A stretch of 64,000 bases of DNA from Sansalvadorimonas sp965221135. GTDB lineage: Bacteria; Pseudomonadota; Gammaproteobacteria; Pseudomonadales; Endozoicomonadaceae. The DNA is taken from the NCBI GenBank assembly GCA_965221135.1, contig CBDCRZ010000106.1, forward strand, positions 1,240,001-1,304,000. The letters run 5' to 3'. Both the position numbers and the translations under genes were made by a program. The notes below the pieces were generated by a model. That model worked only from the letters and a program-made list of their open reading frames with translations, had not been told where the DNA came from and ran no database searches. This document shows, one piece after another, positions 1-8,884 of this stretch; the first letter of the stretch is position 1, and each line of letters starts with the position of its first letter.

Positions 1-760
1 ACAGGCCGCCATGATGCCGGGTGCGCAGGTTATGAATACCTTTCACGCCTTCTACTGTCGACGCAAGTTCATAGAGTTGCTGTGTAATCTCTTCCGATGC
101 GCCCTTATCCACAAGAGAGCCTAAGGCCGGAGCGCAGATATTAAAGGCGGAGTGAAGAATAAGCAGGGAGATCATGCCAGCACCTGTAAGGTCAATCCAG
201 CCCTGACCCGGCAACAGCATGGAACCAATAACAGCCACAACGGCAGGCAGAGAGCTAAAGGCATCGCTGCGGTGGTGCCAGGCATTGGCAATCAGCGCGG
301 AGGAGTTAAGCTTCTGGCCTTTAAACAGCGTCCAGCGGAACAGAATCTCTTTCAAAATGACCGAGCTGACAGCTGCCCAAAGGGCAATGGGCTCTGAGGA
401 CGTGACGCTTTCATTGTGCCAGTGATTTGCCGCATCCCAGCCAATGCCCAGGCCTGCTGCCATCATCATTAAGCCGATAATCAGAGTCACCAGTGTTTCA
501 TAGCGTTGGTGACCGTAGGGGTGGTCTGCATCGGCAGGGGCTGTCCAGAGTCGTACCCCAACCAGGACGGCAATATCACTGATCAGGTCAGACAGACTGT
601 GCAGACCGTCTGCGACTACTGCACGACTGTGTCCGAGTGTTCCGGCTATTATTTTAAAGAGAGAAAGCAGAACATTGACCAGCAGGCCAACCCAGGTGAC
701 CTGAGAGATATCCTGAATGCGGTTGTCGGTGATGCTCGTTTGGGCGCTTGTGGATGTCAT
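1..760 (-). CDS. Cation diffusion facilitator (CDF) efflux transporter, 3' part outside the window
   Basis: The reverse strand is open from an ATG at 760 to the window edge, giving about 253 residues without a stop. After a polar N-terminus, the hydrophobic segment beginning WVGLLVNVLLSLFKII is followed by the CDF signature ADGLHSLSDLISD, then HPYGHQRYE, then a second metal-site motif NAWHHRSDAFSS. CDF proteins exchange Zn2+, Fe2+ or other divalent cations for protons at the inner membrane. The HxxxD and DxxxD pairs of the transport site are visible. The C-terminal cytoplasmic domain lies mostly beyond the edge. The gene diverges from the CPXCG gene at 807. The family is certain; the metal specificity is not. 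Confidence 0.93.
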   Translation of the reverse strand, partial: MTSTSAQTSITDNRIQDISQVTWVGLLVNVLLSLFKIIAGTLGHSRAVVADGLHSLSDLISDIAVLVGVRLWTAPADADHPYGHQRYETLVTLIIGLMMMAAGLGIGWDAANHWHNESVTSSEPIALWAAVSSVILKEILFRWTLFKGQKLNSSALIANAWHHRSDAFSSLPAVVAVIGSMLLPGQGWIDLTGAGMISLLILHSAFNICAPALGSLVDKGASEEITQQLYELASTVEGVKGIHNLRTRHHGGL

Positions 761-806
761 AAAGAAAACGTATACACTTGCAAGGGGTTGATGAGGTTAA
801 CAGACC

Positions 807-1001
807 ATGAATGATTTTGAGTCCGCGAAAATCAATTGCCCCTATTGCGGTGAGCGTATTGAGGTTCTGCTGGACAGAGAAGAAGAGGGTGAGTCTTATA
901 TTGAAGACTGCTCTGTATGCTGTTGTCCGATCACTATGCTGGTTACAGTGGATGAGCAGGGCAACCCTTCCGTAGAAGTCCATCACGAGAATGACACCTG
1001 A
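807..1001 (+). CDS. CPXCG motif-containing cysteine-rich protein
   Basis: This 64-residue acidic protein has a CPYCG motif near residue 11 and a second cysteine cluster, CSVCCCP, near residue 36. Together these form a probable zinc ribbon. It matches the small CPXCG family found widely in gammaproteobacteria, whose function is unknown. It is transcribed divergently from the CDF gene, with about 46 bp between them, and is convergent with the holC-linked gene. Family recognition rests on the cysteine spacing and length. Confidence 0.85.
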   Translation: MNDFESAKINCPYCGERIEVLLDREEEGESYIEDCSVCCCPITMLVTVDEQGNPSVEVHHENDT

Positions 1002-1019
1002 CTGTCAGGTGGCCGGGTT

Positions 1020-1067
1020 GATATCAAAGCTCTTAAATATCAAGGCTTTTAGATATCAAAGCTCAGC
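1020..1067. repeat. Three 16-bp tandem repeats across a stop codon
   Basis: Three imperfect copies of a 16-bp unit (core ATATCAAAGCTCTTA on the plus strand) lie at 1020-1035, 1036-1051 and 1052-1067. The stop codon of the leftward acidic-protein gene (1049-1051) falls in the middle copy, so the last residues SFDI come from one unit. Similar stop-spanning tandem repeats occur at 20815, 22378 and 32833. Confidence 0.85.
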
Positions 1068-1687
1068 GCATCGAGGAGTTTCTGACGCAGACGCTTTTCG
1101 AGAATGGGCAGTTGCTCGGCCACCAGTTTATCGATAATCGCTTCGATCTGCTCATCACTGAATGGCGAGTCCTGTGGCGGTGAAACGTTTCCTGCATCTA
1201 ACTCATTGTGCAGAACCGGCGGTTCCATGGTTTCCAGCTTCACTCCGTCAGAAGCCACACTGTCAGAAACCATGCTGTTAGAAATAAGGGCATCCAGGAT
1301 GTTTTCGTCCTGTACGTCGCCTTTGTCGAAGTCCAGCAGAAACTCTTCTTCAGCATCGCCCGGAAGTGCTGGAATCTGCTCATTCAGCAGGGGGATATCG
1401 GAGAAGTCGTCTGCATCTATGGACGACTCATCTATTACAAACTCTTCTGGGGCAGAGTCATCTGCCGCGTTTGAAGGCGCGGAATAATAGGATTTAGCTG
1501 AAAACTCTGACGGTGTTTCCAGTGAGGTTGTGTCCCCATTGGTCAGACTTTCGTCAATCAGAAAGTCATTGTCGTCCGGTTCGCTGTCCAATACCGGGAT
1601 GTTGCTTTCCAGAGGCTTGTCCAAGAGTTGCTTCAGGTTTTCCAGTTCATCCAATAAATGCTCTGCCGGATCCTTGTTCTGGCTCAT
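1049..1687 (-). CDS. Acidic hypothetical protein encoded downstream of holC
   Basis: This 212-residue, very acidic protein has a low-complexity Asp/Glu/Ser-rich body and a short conserved-looking C-terminal helix (IDKLVAEQLPILEKRL, about residues 185-200). Its start overlaps the holC stop by 4 nt (ATGA), so the two are translationally coupled. An unnamed gene in this place is common in relatives, where valS follows; valS is absent here. No enzyme motif is visible. The function is unknown, and a role near DNA polymerase III or ValRS would be speculation from synteny. Confidence 0.75.
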   Translation of the reverse strand: MSQNKDPAEHLLDELENLKQLLDKPLESNIPVLDSEPDDNDFLIDESLTNGDTTSLETPSEFSAKSYYSAPSNAADDSAPEEFVIDESSIDADDFSDIPLLNEQIPALPGDAEEEFLLDFDKGDVQDENILDALISNSMVSDSVASDGVKLETMEPPVLHNELDAGNVSPPQDSPFSDEQIEAIIDKLVAEQLPILEKRLRQKLLDALSFDI

Positions 1688-2184
1688 GATGGTCTTCCGA
1701 CTTGCTGATGTTGGGGGTTCATTCCCCTCTCACGATACTGGCGAAAACGTTCTCTGGCCAGTGCAAGGCTACTGCTTTCCTGTACCACCACTTCTGCTAT
1801 GCGTTCAAAATGGCTGATCTTTTCGGGAATATCATCCCCCAGGTTAATCAGCAGACCCGTGCAGGCTTTCAGGTGTTCTACCTGATGACTCAGTGTGACA
1901 GCCTCTTGTGACGCTTTCGTTTCATCAGCAGCGTTGCTGTCAGAGCTCTTATAGGAGCTGCTGTCGGAGCAGAGAACATGAGGCAGGAAGCTGTCTTCCC
2001 GGAATGCCCAGAGCAGGCTGTCCAGGGATTTTGCGTCTTTGGCAGTAGCTGTATGGATATGGGTTTTCACGCCGTTGCGCCAGGCTTTCTCAGCCAGACG
2101 GCAGGCAAAGGTAGCCCGAACCGTTAATGATTCATCCTGAAGAATATAAAAACTGACTTTTTGCGCCATGCCACCTGATTCCAT
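1684..2184 (-). CDS. holC: DNA polymerase III subunit chi
   Basis: About 166 residues. The chi signature is clear: MAQKVSFYIL at the N-terminus, ACRLAEKAWRNG, the DSLLWAFREDSFLPH region and a C-terminal RFRQYRERG. Chi binds psi in the clamp loader and the C-terminus of SSB. An ATG at 2184 is chosen because AGGA lies six bases upstream; ATG 2169 is an alternative. A Ser-rich insertion of about 25 residues (around SDSSSYKSSD) sits in the middle, unlike the compact E. coli chi. It lies leftward of pepA as in many gammaproteobacteria, but a hydrolase gene has come between them. Confidence 0.9.
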   Translation of the reverse strand: MESGGMAQKVSFYILQDESLTVRATFACRLAEKAWRNGVKTHIHTATAKDAKSLDSLLWAFREDSFLPHVLCSDSSSYKSSDSNAADETKASQEAVTLSHQVEHLKACTGLLINLGDDIPEKISHFERIAEVVVQESSSLALARERFRQYRERGMNPQHQQVGRPS

Positions 2185-2370
2185 GCTGCTTCCTGACCTC
2201 AGTGTGTTTCCGCAATGTATGTCATCGTCACGCACTCTGGGTTGCCGCAGGATTATATAGCTTTTCTAACAGAATACCCCAGCGATAGTGACAAACCGGG
2301 AACTCACTTCCTGAACCTGAGTCTTTCCTCTTTAAGAAGTTTAAAAAAGAAACCGAAAAAGGATAGCATT

Positions 2371-2607
2371 ATGTCTTTCAATCTTATTGAAACATCTACT
2401 TACTCGCCCCAGGCACTGAGAGTCTGGAGCAGGACTGTTGTGAATTGCTTTGGCCGGGCCGTAGACGCAGTGAAGAATTGTTGTGCCCTTTGCGTCGGCC
2501 GCTGCGCAGGGCGTTGTTCAGAAAATGCAGGTCAGCAGGATCGAACGGTTACTCAGGTCATGTTGATCAGAGAAAAGTCAGACTCTCATGAATCACTTTC
2601 TCAGTAG
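2371..2607 (+). CDS. Small cysteine-containing hypothetical protein
   Basis: A 78-residue frame begins at ATG 2371 with AAGGA eight bases upstream. The middle is cysteine-rich (NCCALCVGRCAGRC), which could bind metal or form disulfides. It sits on the plus strand in the gap between the holC operon and the leftward hydrolase gene and is convergent with the latter. No family is recognised. A longer in-frame reading from 2215 would overlap the holC leader and lacks a ribosome site. It may be spurious; only the ribosome site and position support it. Confidence 0.35.
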   Translation: MSFNLIETSTYSPQALRVWSRTVVNCFGRAVDAVKNCCALCVGRCAGRCSENAGQQDRTVTQVMLIREKSDSHESLSQ

Positions 2608-2626
2608 CCGCTTTCTCAAAAATAAC

Positions 2627-3541
2627 TTAATGGTTGTCTGGTTCCTGAAGGATGGGAAGAACCAGTTCCTTCCAGACAGAGTTCTGAAAGCGTTTGCGAT
2701 ACCAGCCCAGGTGTCCAATACGTTTTTCTCCAAGCTCTGCAGGCTTGATATAGCGTTTCTGTTGCGGGGCTGAGGTAAAGAAGCTGTGGAGTGTATCGAT
2801 ACTGGTGCGCGACATCATTTCATCATCTGTAAATGAGATGGCGGTGATGGGGGTTGTAATGGCCGCAAACTGTTCCCGAACCTCCGGCCCTTCCACTGCC
2901 ACCGCATATTCCCGTTTGAAGCACCATTTGCGCCACTGCTTCATAACCGGGCCGGGCAGGTTGCAGAGTATCTTGAGTCTGTCGCCGGGAAAGTAGCCGA
3001 GAAACGGCACTGTCAAAGGTACCAGTACATACCAGAGCAGCCATGAGACGCGGCGGGTGGGCCAGGCATTATGCAGCCAGTACCCTGTGCCGCTGGCCAT
3101 GGTGATAATCCTGTCAATGCCCTGAGCCTTAAAGTCAGGAATCATCCCCAGTACCTGGCCACCGACACTATGACCTATCCAGATGCACTCGCTCTCGGGA
3201 AGCTGCTTCCGGGCAAAGTGAAGAACGGCTGTGCAATCCTGTTCCGCCCAATCCCGAATACTGCTTTTGCACTCTTTAACAGGTCCCTGGAGAGAGAGAC
3301 CAATACCTGCGTAGTCAAAGGTGATCACGGCAAAGCCCTGTTTGGCCAGCCATTGGGCAAAGGCAGCATAATGCACCTGCGCCACACCTATGGCGCCCGC
3401 CAGAATTACCAGCTTTGGTGTGTTGGGAGGCTCTTCAGATAACCGCGGTGAAGGAGAGAAAAGCCGGGCACTAATATGGTGACCGCCAGAGGTGGGCAGA
3501 GTGAGAGTTTGATAAGGCTCGCCGTTGAATGATGTCGCCAT
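2627..3541 (-). CDS. Alpha/beta hydrolase
   Basis: 304 residues. The fold markers are a strand followed by GAIGVAQVHYAAFAQWLA (oxyanion region), TFDYAGIGLS, and the nucleophile elbow GHSVGG with Ser near residue 124. Candidate acid and histidine lie in SFTDDEMM and IGHLGWYRKRF. The sequence resembles the group of serine hydrolases often annotated as predicted alpha/beta hydrolase, with unknown substrate. It has no signal peptide. It separates pepA from holC, an arrangement not usual in relatives. The pepA terminator lies just upstream of its start. Confidence 0.85.
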   Translation of the reverse strand: MATSFNGEPYQTLTLPTSGGHHISARLFSPSPRLSEEPPNTPKLVILAGAIGVAQVHYAAFAQWLAKQGFAVITFDYAGIGLSLQGPVKECKSSIRDWAEQDCTAVLHFARKQLPESECIWIGHSVGGQVLGMIPDFKAQGIDRIITMASGTGYWLHNAWPTRRVSWLLWYVLVPLTVPFLGYFPGDRLKILCNLPGPVMKQWRKWCFKREYAVAVEGPEVREQFAAITTPITAISFTDDEMMSRTSIDTLHSFFTSAPQQKRYIKPAELGEKRIGHLGWYRKRFQNSVWKELVLPILQEPDNH

Positions 3542-3650
3542 AGCGTTCAGCAGTCTCTGCTTATGTTCTTATTATTTGGAACTTCGGAGAGTAGTTAAAC
3601 AGCTGTTTGAATGCAATGTGAGTCGTGGCAGTGAACAGGGGAGAAGGGGT

Positions 3651-3688
3651 AAAAACAACAAACCCGGTCTTAAAATTTAAGGCCGGGT
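3651..3688 (-). terminator. Rho-independent terminator of pepA
   Basis: A 13-bp stem (ACCCGGTCTTAAA paired with TTTAAGGCCGGGT, one G-T pair) occupies 3662-3688. On the minus strand it is followed by a T-rich run (complement of 3650-3659). It lies about 50 bp after the pepA stop. Confidence 0.8.
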
Positions 3689-3737
3689 CTGGATGTGCGT
3701 TTTGCCTGGCTTAATGGCCAAAAGTTGAGAACGCTGA

Positions 3738-5225
3738 TTAGCTTATTTGATCCATAACATATTGAACCAGCAGAGGAACCGGGCGGCCAGTAGCGCCTTT
3801 TTCGCCACCACTCTTCCAGGCGGTACCGGCAATATCCAGGTGCGCCCAGGGGTAATCCTTGGCGAAGCGTGCCAGGAAGCAGCCTGCTGTAATGGTACCG
3901 GCCGCACGGCCACCAATGTTTGCCATATCAGCAAAGTTGGAGTCCAGCAGTTTTTGGTAATCATCGTTTATGGGCATGCGCCAAACGGAGTCGCTCGCCA
4001 CATTACCGGCTGCGGTCAGGGAGTCTGCCAGCTCGTCATTGTTACTGATCAGAGCACTGATGTTGTGACCCAGAGCTATAATGCAGGCGCCAGTGAGGGT
4101 GGCAATGTCGATCAAAGCCTTAGGCTTGAAGCGCTCGGCGTAGGTCATGGCATCACACAGCACCAGACGGCCTTCGGCGTCGGTGTTGAGGATTTCAATG
4201 GTCTGGCCAGACATGGAGGTGACAATGTCACCAGGCTTGCTGGCGTTACCTGCTGGCATGTTTTCAGCAGCAGCGATCAGGCCAACTACGTTTACAGGCA
4301 GTTGTAGTTCAATGATGGTTTTCATGGCGCCGAAGACAGATGCTGCACCACACATGTCGTATTTCATTTCATCCATGCCAGGGCCAGGTTTCAGGCTGAT
4401 ACCGCCGCTGTCAAAGGTGATGCCTTTACCCAGGAGGACAACTGGCTTGTCGTCTTTCTTGCCACCCTGGTATTCCATCTGAATCAGCTGACCTTCTTCA
4501 GTGGAACCTTTGGACACAGACAGGAAGGAGTGCATGCCAAGCTTTTCCATCTCCTTCTCACCCAGTGCTTTCACGGTCAGTTTGGCCTGACCCTTTGCCA
4601 GATCTTTGGCAAAAGCAGTGAAGTGCTTAGGTGTACAGTGGTTACCAGGCAGGTTGCCCAGATCACGGGCGAAGGACATGCCTCTGGCAATCGCAGCCCC
4701 TTTGGAAGCCGCTTCCTGATGGTTAGCCAGAGCCTTGCGGCTGGACTGTGTCAGGGTCACTTTTGCGAGGGTGATGGCGTCTTTCTTGTCATCCTTCTTG
4801 CTCTTGAACTGGTCAAACGTATAGGTAGCAGATGCGATTTCACGAGCCAGCAGGGCAACCAGCCATTCGCTGTCACGGTCTGCAACGGTCAGGTCGTCAA
4901 AAGCGACCATTGCATCTTTAGCACCCGCGCTTTTCAGGGAGCGAGCGACAGCTGCACAAATTTTTTCAGCGGCTTCGGCTTTAGGTTGCTCTTTGCCTGT
5001 GGCAACCAGCAGGACTCGCTCGGCTTTCAGACTGCCGACAGCTGGCAACATAAGAGTCTGGCCAGCGGTTTGTTTCAGGTCTCCCCGCTTGATGATGCGG
5101 GTTAAAAGCTTGTCAGAGGCTTCGTCTGTTTTTACAAACGCGGCCTGCTCGCCCTGCCCGGTAAACAGGACAAGACACTGTGTTTTCAGGATGGCTACAT
5201 TGCCACTTTTAACTTCGATATCCAT
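3738..5225 (-). CDS. pepA: Leucyl aminopeptidase (M17)
   Basis: 495 residues, the usual length. The M17 catalytic signatures are present: GKGITFDSGGISLKPG (about residue 265, with metal-binding Lys and Asp) and NTDAEGRLVL (about residue 342, with metal-binding Asp and Glu and catalytic Arg). PepA is a hexameric two-zinc cytosolic exopeptidase releasing N-terminal residues. In E. coli the same protein also binds DNA at cer and carAB. It is divergent from lptF across a 257-bp gap, the standard arrangement. Confidence 0.97.
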   Translation of the reverse strand: MDIEVKSGNVAILKTQCLVLFTGQGEQAAFVKTDEASDKLLTRIIKRGDLKQTAGQTLMLPAVGSLKAERVLLVATGKEQPKAEAAEKICAAVARSLKSAGAKDAMVAFDDLTVADRDSEWLVALLAREIASATYTFDQFKSKKDDKKDAITLAKVTLTQSSRKALANHQEAASKGAAIARGMSFARDLGNLPGNHCTPKHFTAFAKDLAKGQAKLTVKALGEKEMEKLGMHSFLSVSKGSTEEGQLIQMEYQGGKKDDKPVVLLGKGITFDSGGISLKPGPGMDEMKYDMCGAASVFGAMKTIIELQLPVNVVGLIAAAENMPAGNASKPGDIVTSMSGQTIEILNTDAEGRLVLCDAMTYAERFKPKALIDIATLTGACIIALGHNISALISNNDELADSLTAAGNVASDSVWRMPINDDYQKLLDSNFADMANIGGRAAGTITAGCFLARFAKDYPWAHLDIAGTAWKSGGEKGATGRPVPLLVQYVMDQIS

Positions 5226-5482
5226 TTTCTCTCCAGGTTAAAAGCAAAAACCGATGCGCAACTCCGGGGTTTGGTAGATAATGCCCCGTTGAGTATAAGA
5301 CGGCTGAGAAGATTTGCTGTCGAGTGGGGCGGTGCTTTGCCCCATATAAATAAATGCGCGAACGGTATACTCACTGAGTGTACGACAGGTTTGTTCGGAT
5401 TATTACTCTTTCTGTCAGTCTTTTTGCATGATTTCGTGCATGTTTTCGACGCTAAGAGACATATGTAAACGGGATTTTCAGT

Positions 5483-6601
5483 TTGATCGTTCTTCGATAC
5501 CTTTCCAGGGAGCTGATTCAGGGATGGCTGGCTCTGAGTGGCGTGCTGTTGCTGATCATTGTCAGTGGGCGCTTTATTAAATATCTGCAACAGGCAGCGA
5601 CGGGTGAGCTGAAGCCGGAGTTCCTGTTTGCCATTATGGGTTATCGCCTTCCGGGCTTTCTGGAAATTATTCTTCCTCTGGGGCTGTTCCTTGCCATTCT
5701 CCTTGCTTACGGCCGCATGTATGTCGACAGTGAAATGGTGGTGCTGGAAGCCTGCGGTATGAGTCGTAACCGTTTACTCTGTTACACACTGGTGCCCGGA
5801 GCTTTTGTGATGGCTGTTGTGGCTTTTATCAGCTTTGAGCTGAGCCCCTGGGGGGCCGGTAATGTCGAGCGTATTCTTAATACTCAGGATGCCATGACCG
5901 AGCTTGATACTCTGACGCCGGGTCGTTTCCAAAGTGGGGATGGGAGTGATCGGGTTACCTATGCGGAAAGTTTGTCAAATGATAAAACCCACATGGAAAA
6001 TGTCTTCATTGCTGAGCGCAGTTCCACCAAACCCGGTCATATCAGTATTCTTCTGGCTGATGGTGGTCATATTCGCCCAGACCCGGATACAGGCAAACGT
6101 TATCTCCTTCTGAACGATGGTTACCGTTACGATGTGGCGGCCGGACAGCCGGAAGGTCGTCTTACCCAGTATGATATCTACGGTATTCTGATGCAGGACA
6201 AGGATGTGCGTCCGGTCACCCGTGAGAACACTCTCGAAACTATGGAACTGGTGGGCAGTGATAACCTTCGTCGTCAGGCTGAGTTGCAATGGCGTATTTC
6301 TTTACCGCTGTTAATACCGGTTATCATCCTGATGGGGCTTCCACTGGCACGGGTGAACCCTCGTCAGGGACGCTTCCTGAAACTTCTGCCCGGTGTGCTG
6401 CTGTACCTTCTTTACCTGTCGCTTTTAGTTGCCGGAAGAGGGGCTATTGAAGATGACAAGATTCCCGCCTCTATTGGTCTCTGGGGTGTACACGGCCTGT
6501 TTGGTTCGATTGCTCTGCTGATGTTCTTTGGTCCTCAGATATGGCTGAAAATATCCCATCGTCCTTCTAATGCTTCTGTGCAGACAGGGGGAGAGGCGTA
6601 A
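5483..6601 (+). CDS. lptF: LPS export ABC transporter permease LptF
   Basis: 372 residues. It starts MIVLRYLSRELIQGWLA from a TTG codon; no ATG fits, and the N-terminus aligns with known LptF. Predicted topology is three N-terminal helices, a large periplasmic beta-jellyroll domain (about residues 130-265), then three C-terminal helices. LptF pairs with LptG and the LptB ATPase to extract lipopolysaccharide from the inner membrane and pass it to LptC. The stop overlaps the lptG start by one base, so the pair is translationally coupled. Confidence 0.96.
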   Translation: MIVLRYLSRELIQGWLALSGVLLLIIVSGRFIKYLQQAATGELKPEFLFAIMGYRLPGFLEIILPLGLFLAILLAYGRMYVDSEMVVLEACGMSRNRLLCYTLVPGAFVMAVVAFISFELSPWGAGNVERILNTQDAMTELDTLTPGRFQSGDGSDRVTYAESLSNDKTHMENVFIAERSSTKPGHISILLADGGHIRPDPDTGKRYLLLNDGYRYDVAAGQPEGRLTQYDIYGILMQDKDVRPVTRENTLETMELVGSDNLRRQAELQWRISLPLLIPVIILMGLPLARVNPRQGRFLKLLPGVLLYLLYLSLLVAGRGAIEDDKIPASIGLWGVHGLFGSIALLMFFGPQIWLKISHRPSNASVQTGGEA

Positions 6602-7659
6602 TGAAAAGTCTTGATCGTCATATAGGTAAAAGTGTTTTAACCGCCATGCTGGTGGTGATGGTGGTGGTTGTTTTCCTGGATATGCTGTTTGGGTTTATGG
6701 CTCAGCTGGACGCCATGCGCGCTAATTATCAGCTGCCTCAGGTTATGCAGTACATGATGCTAACAGTGCCGGATAAGGTGTATCAGGTGATTCCTGTTTC
6801 AGCTTTGATCGGCTGCCTTGCGGGGTTGGGGGCACTGGCTAATAACAGTGAACTGGTGGTTATGCGGGCTGCGGGTATCTCATTGATGCGCATTGGCTGG
6901 GCCGTTATGAAACCGGCCATCGTGTTGATGCTGTGTGGCTTGCTGATAAGTGAATATATACTGCCCGTGACAGCGCAGATGGCACAGACTGGCCGCAAGA
7001 TTGCCCGTTCTGCTGATGGTCATTACACCGATGATGGTATCTGGCATCGGGAAGGTGATGACTATATGTACTTTAATGCCGTACAGCCTAATGGCGTGCT
7101 TTATGGGGTTAATGTGTTCAGTTTTGACGAGCAGCGTCGCCTGCAGCAGACGATGTATGCGGAACGGGGTTTAAGTCAGGGAGATTACTGGCTTCTGGAA
7201 AATGCAGAAACCAGTACTTACAAAGGCGATAAGGTTGAGACAAAACTTGATAAAACCCTGCGCTGGAATACCGGGCTGACAACAACTCTTCTCAAGGTTG
7301 TGGTTGTAAAGCCCGAAGACCTGTCCATTAGTGGTCTCTACACCTATATCGATTATCTGGATGATCAGGAACTGGAATCCGGCGAGTACAAACTGGCTCT
7401 GTTCAAAAAACTCACTCAGCCGGTGGCTATTTTTGCTCTGGTTCTGATCGGAATGTCTTTCGTGTTTGGGCCTTTGCGAACAGTCTCGATGGGTTTGCGA
7501 TTATTTACCGGTGTGATTGTTGGCGTCACCTTTATGATACTGCAGAACCTTATGGGGCCAGCGAGTCTGGTGTTTGGTTTCTCGCCTTTTATTGCGGTCA
7601 TGTTGCCGATACTGCTCTGCCTTCTAGTGGGCGGGGTGTTGTTAAAAAGAGCTGGCTAA
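6601..7659 (+). CDS. lptG: LPS export ABC transporter permease LptG
   Basis: 352 residues with the same architecture as LptF: an N-terminal helix around VLTAMLVVMVVVVFLDMLF, a coupling-helix region NNSELVVMRAAGIS, a periplasmic domain, and C-terminal helices containing FGPLRTVSMG. Overlap with lptF by one base indicates one operon. The stop codon lies inside a small hairpin that looks like the operon terminator. Confidence 0.96.
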   Translation: MKSLDRHIGKSVLTAMLVVMVVVVFLDMLFGFMAQLDAMRANYQLPQVMQYMMLTVPDKVYQVIPVSALIGCLAGLGALANNSELVVMRAAGISLMRIGWAVMKPAIVLMLCGLLISEYILPVTAQMAQTGRKIARSADGHYTDDGIWHREGDDYMYFNAVQPNGVLYGVNVFSFDEQRRLQQTMYAERGLSQGDYWLLENAETSTYKGDKVETKLDKTLRWNTGLTTTLLKVVVVKPEDLSISGLYTYIDYLDDQELESGEYKLALFKKLTQPVAIFALVLIGMSFVFGPLRTVSMGLRLFTGVIVGVTFMILQNLMGPASLVFGFSPFIAVMLPILLCLLVGGVLLKRAG

Positions 7660-7672
7660 CCAGCCCTTTTCA
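7646..7672 (+). terminator. Terminator overlapping the lptG stop codon
   Basis: AGAGCTGG, then CTAA, then CCAGCCCTTTT forms a short stem with one mismatch followed by T4; the loop contains the lptG TAA stop. It would end the lptFG transcript before the convergent accessory gene at 7691. Confidence 0.55.
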
Positions 7673-7690
7673 TCTTCCAGTCTGGTTACA

Positions 7691-8560
7691 TTAGCTGTGA
7701 CCAGTCTCTTCTGGCTGGGAAAGAGTGTCTATATCTTTCTTGGCTACCTTAATAGTTTCATCATAACTGGCCAGCAAAGTATCGACTTTTTCCAGCCAGA
7801 GCTGTTTTAACTCTTCCTGATAGTTGAAATTCTCCAGGTTCTCCCGTTTGATATCTACAAGCTTCTGGTAAAGAGTTTTAGCCGTCGACTCTGAAAAGTG
7901 TGTATTGGTCTGTGCAAAGCTGTTTGCGTTGGGAGTCTTAGGTAATTGAGTGACCAGGGCCGCCCCCTGTGAGGGGGATAATCCGAATGCTTTCAACTCT
8001 AGTAGCAACACTTCGACTCTGTCTGTTTGTTGCTTCACTTTTTCATAGGACGCTTTAAGTGCATCCCAGCAGCCATCAGACTTCGAAATGCGGAATACAT
8101 AGTTCGGTTCAAAGTGATCTTTTGAGAGAACCTCCTCTTTTAGTTTGCTTAAAAATTTGTATTTGCTTTCGGTTTTCTGTTTAAGGGCCTTGGCCTTATT
8201 CAGTGGCTCTTGATCATTTTCGTGAACGAATTTGTCGTGCAGCCTGTCGAGTTTATAAATCAGGGTCGTGCCCACACTGAATGCTGTGAGGTAATCCCGT
8301 GAATCTGGCTCACCTCCACTAAAGCGGCTGACAGCCCATAGGGCGAGCGTAGCCGCGCCTCCGCCAACAATAACCCCTTTTGTCACTGAGGCCAGTTTGC
8401 TGAGCAGACCAGGCTCATAGGGCTGAGCCATCGCAACATATTTTAGAAACACCTTCTGGCGAGGTGTCATTTCAGCGGGCTCTGATGTTGCCGCTGTTTG
8501 ATAAGAAATTGCGGCTGTTAAACCATAAGGAGCTCTTAGAGTAGGGTGCTGCGCTGCCAT
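7691..8560 (-). CDS. Membrane-anchored coiled-coil hypothetical protein, divergent from the TRAF-domain gene
   Basis: 289 residues from ATG 8560, chosen because AGGA lies upstream; an extended start at 8599 lacks support. One hydrophobic stretch (VGGGAATLALWAVSRF, about residues 62-77) is followed by SGGEPDSRDYL. Charged helical segments rich in Lys, Glu and Leu (about residues 115-150, 180-200 and 225-280) suggest coiled coil. No family is recognised. The LALWAVSRF...DSRDYL stretch resembles AAAWMVSRCL...SDPRYL in the divergent TRAF-domain protein at 8885, so the two may share a membrane-anchor module. Both look like accessory genes placed between lptG and an ABC transporter operon. Confidence 0.7.
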   Translation of the reverse strand: MAAQHPTLRAPYGLTAAISYQTAATSEPAEMTPRQKVFLKYVAMAQPYEPGLLSKLASVTKGVIVGGGAATLALWAVSRFSGGEPDSRDYLTAFSVGTTLIYKLDRLHDKFVHENDQEPLNKAKALKQKTESKYKFLSKLKEEVLSKDHFEPNYVFRISKSDGCWDALKASYEKVKQQTDRVEVLLLELKAFGLSPSQGAALVTQLPKTPNANSFAQTNTHFSESTAKTLYQKLVDIKRENLENFNYQEELKQLWLEKVDTLLASYDETIKVAKKDIDTLSQPEETGHS

Positions 8561-8884
8561 AACGGGGTCCTTCCTGTTAGTGGAGATACATACAGGCAAA
8601 GGTAGAGGGAAAAACCGAGTAAGGGTATTGGACGAAGGTCGTATGGTTGAAGTCTTCTTTATCCGGCAGGCTTCGTGGCGGTGGCGGGAGGTTTATCTGG
8701 CAGTTGTACCTAAGCCATATATTTGATCTTGATAAATCTGTCATCGGCTCCTGTGTAAACAGGGTGAAATAGCGCAAGTGGCTCCTTGTTCGGGCTGCTC
8801 GGGCTAGGCGTTATAGGAGATGAGCCTCGCCATATTAATCGCCCTTTTTACAATTTCGTCTAGTTTATCTGCCTCAGTTTCCGA
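8561..8884. other. Divergent intergenic region between two accessory genes
   Basis: 324 bp separate the divergent starts at 8560 and 8885. Rightward, the stretch around TTTACAATTTCGTCTAG is AT-rich and could hold a promoter, but no clear -35/-10 pair or operator was identified. Short open frames on the minus strand show no coding character. Confidence 0.4.

Noticed and set aside
8577..8777. 66-codon minus-strand frame upstream of the coiled-coil gene
   Set aside because: No ribosome site, no conserved pattern, and it lies in the divergent promoter region.
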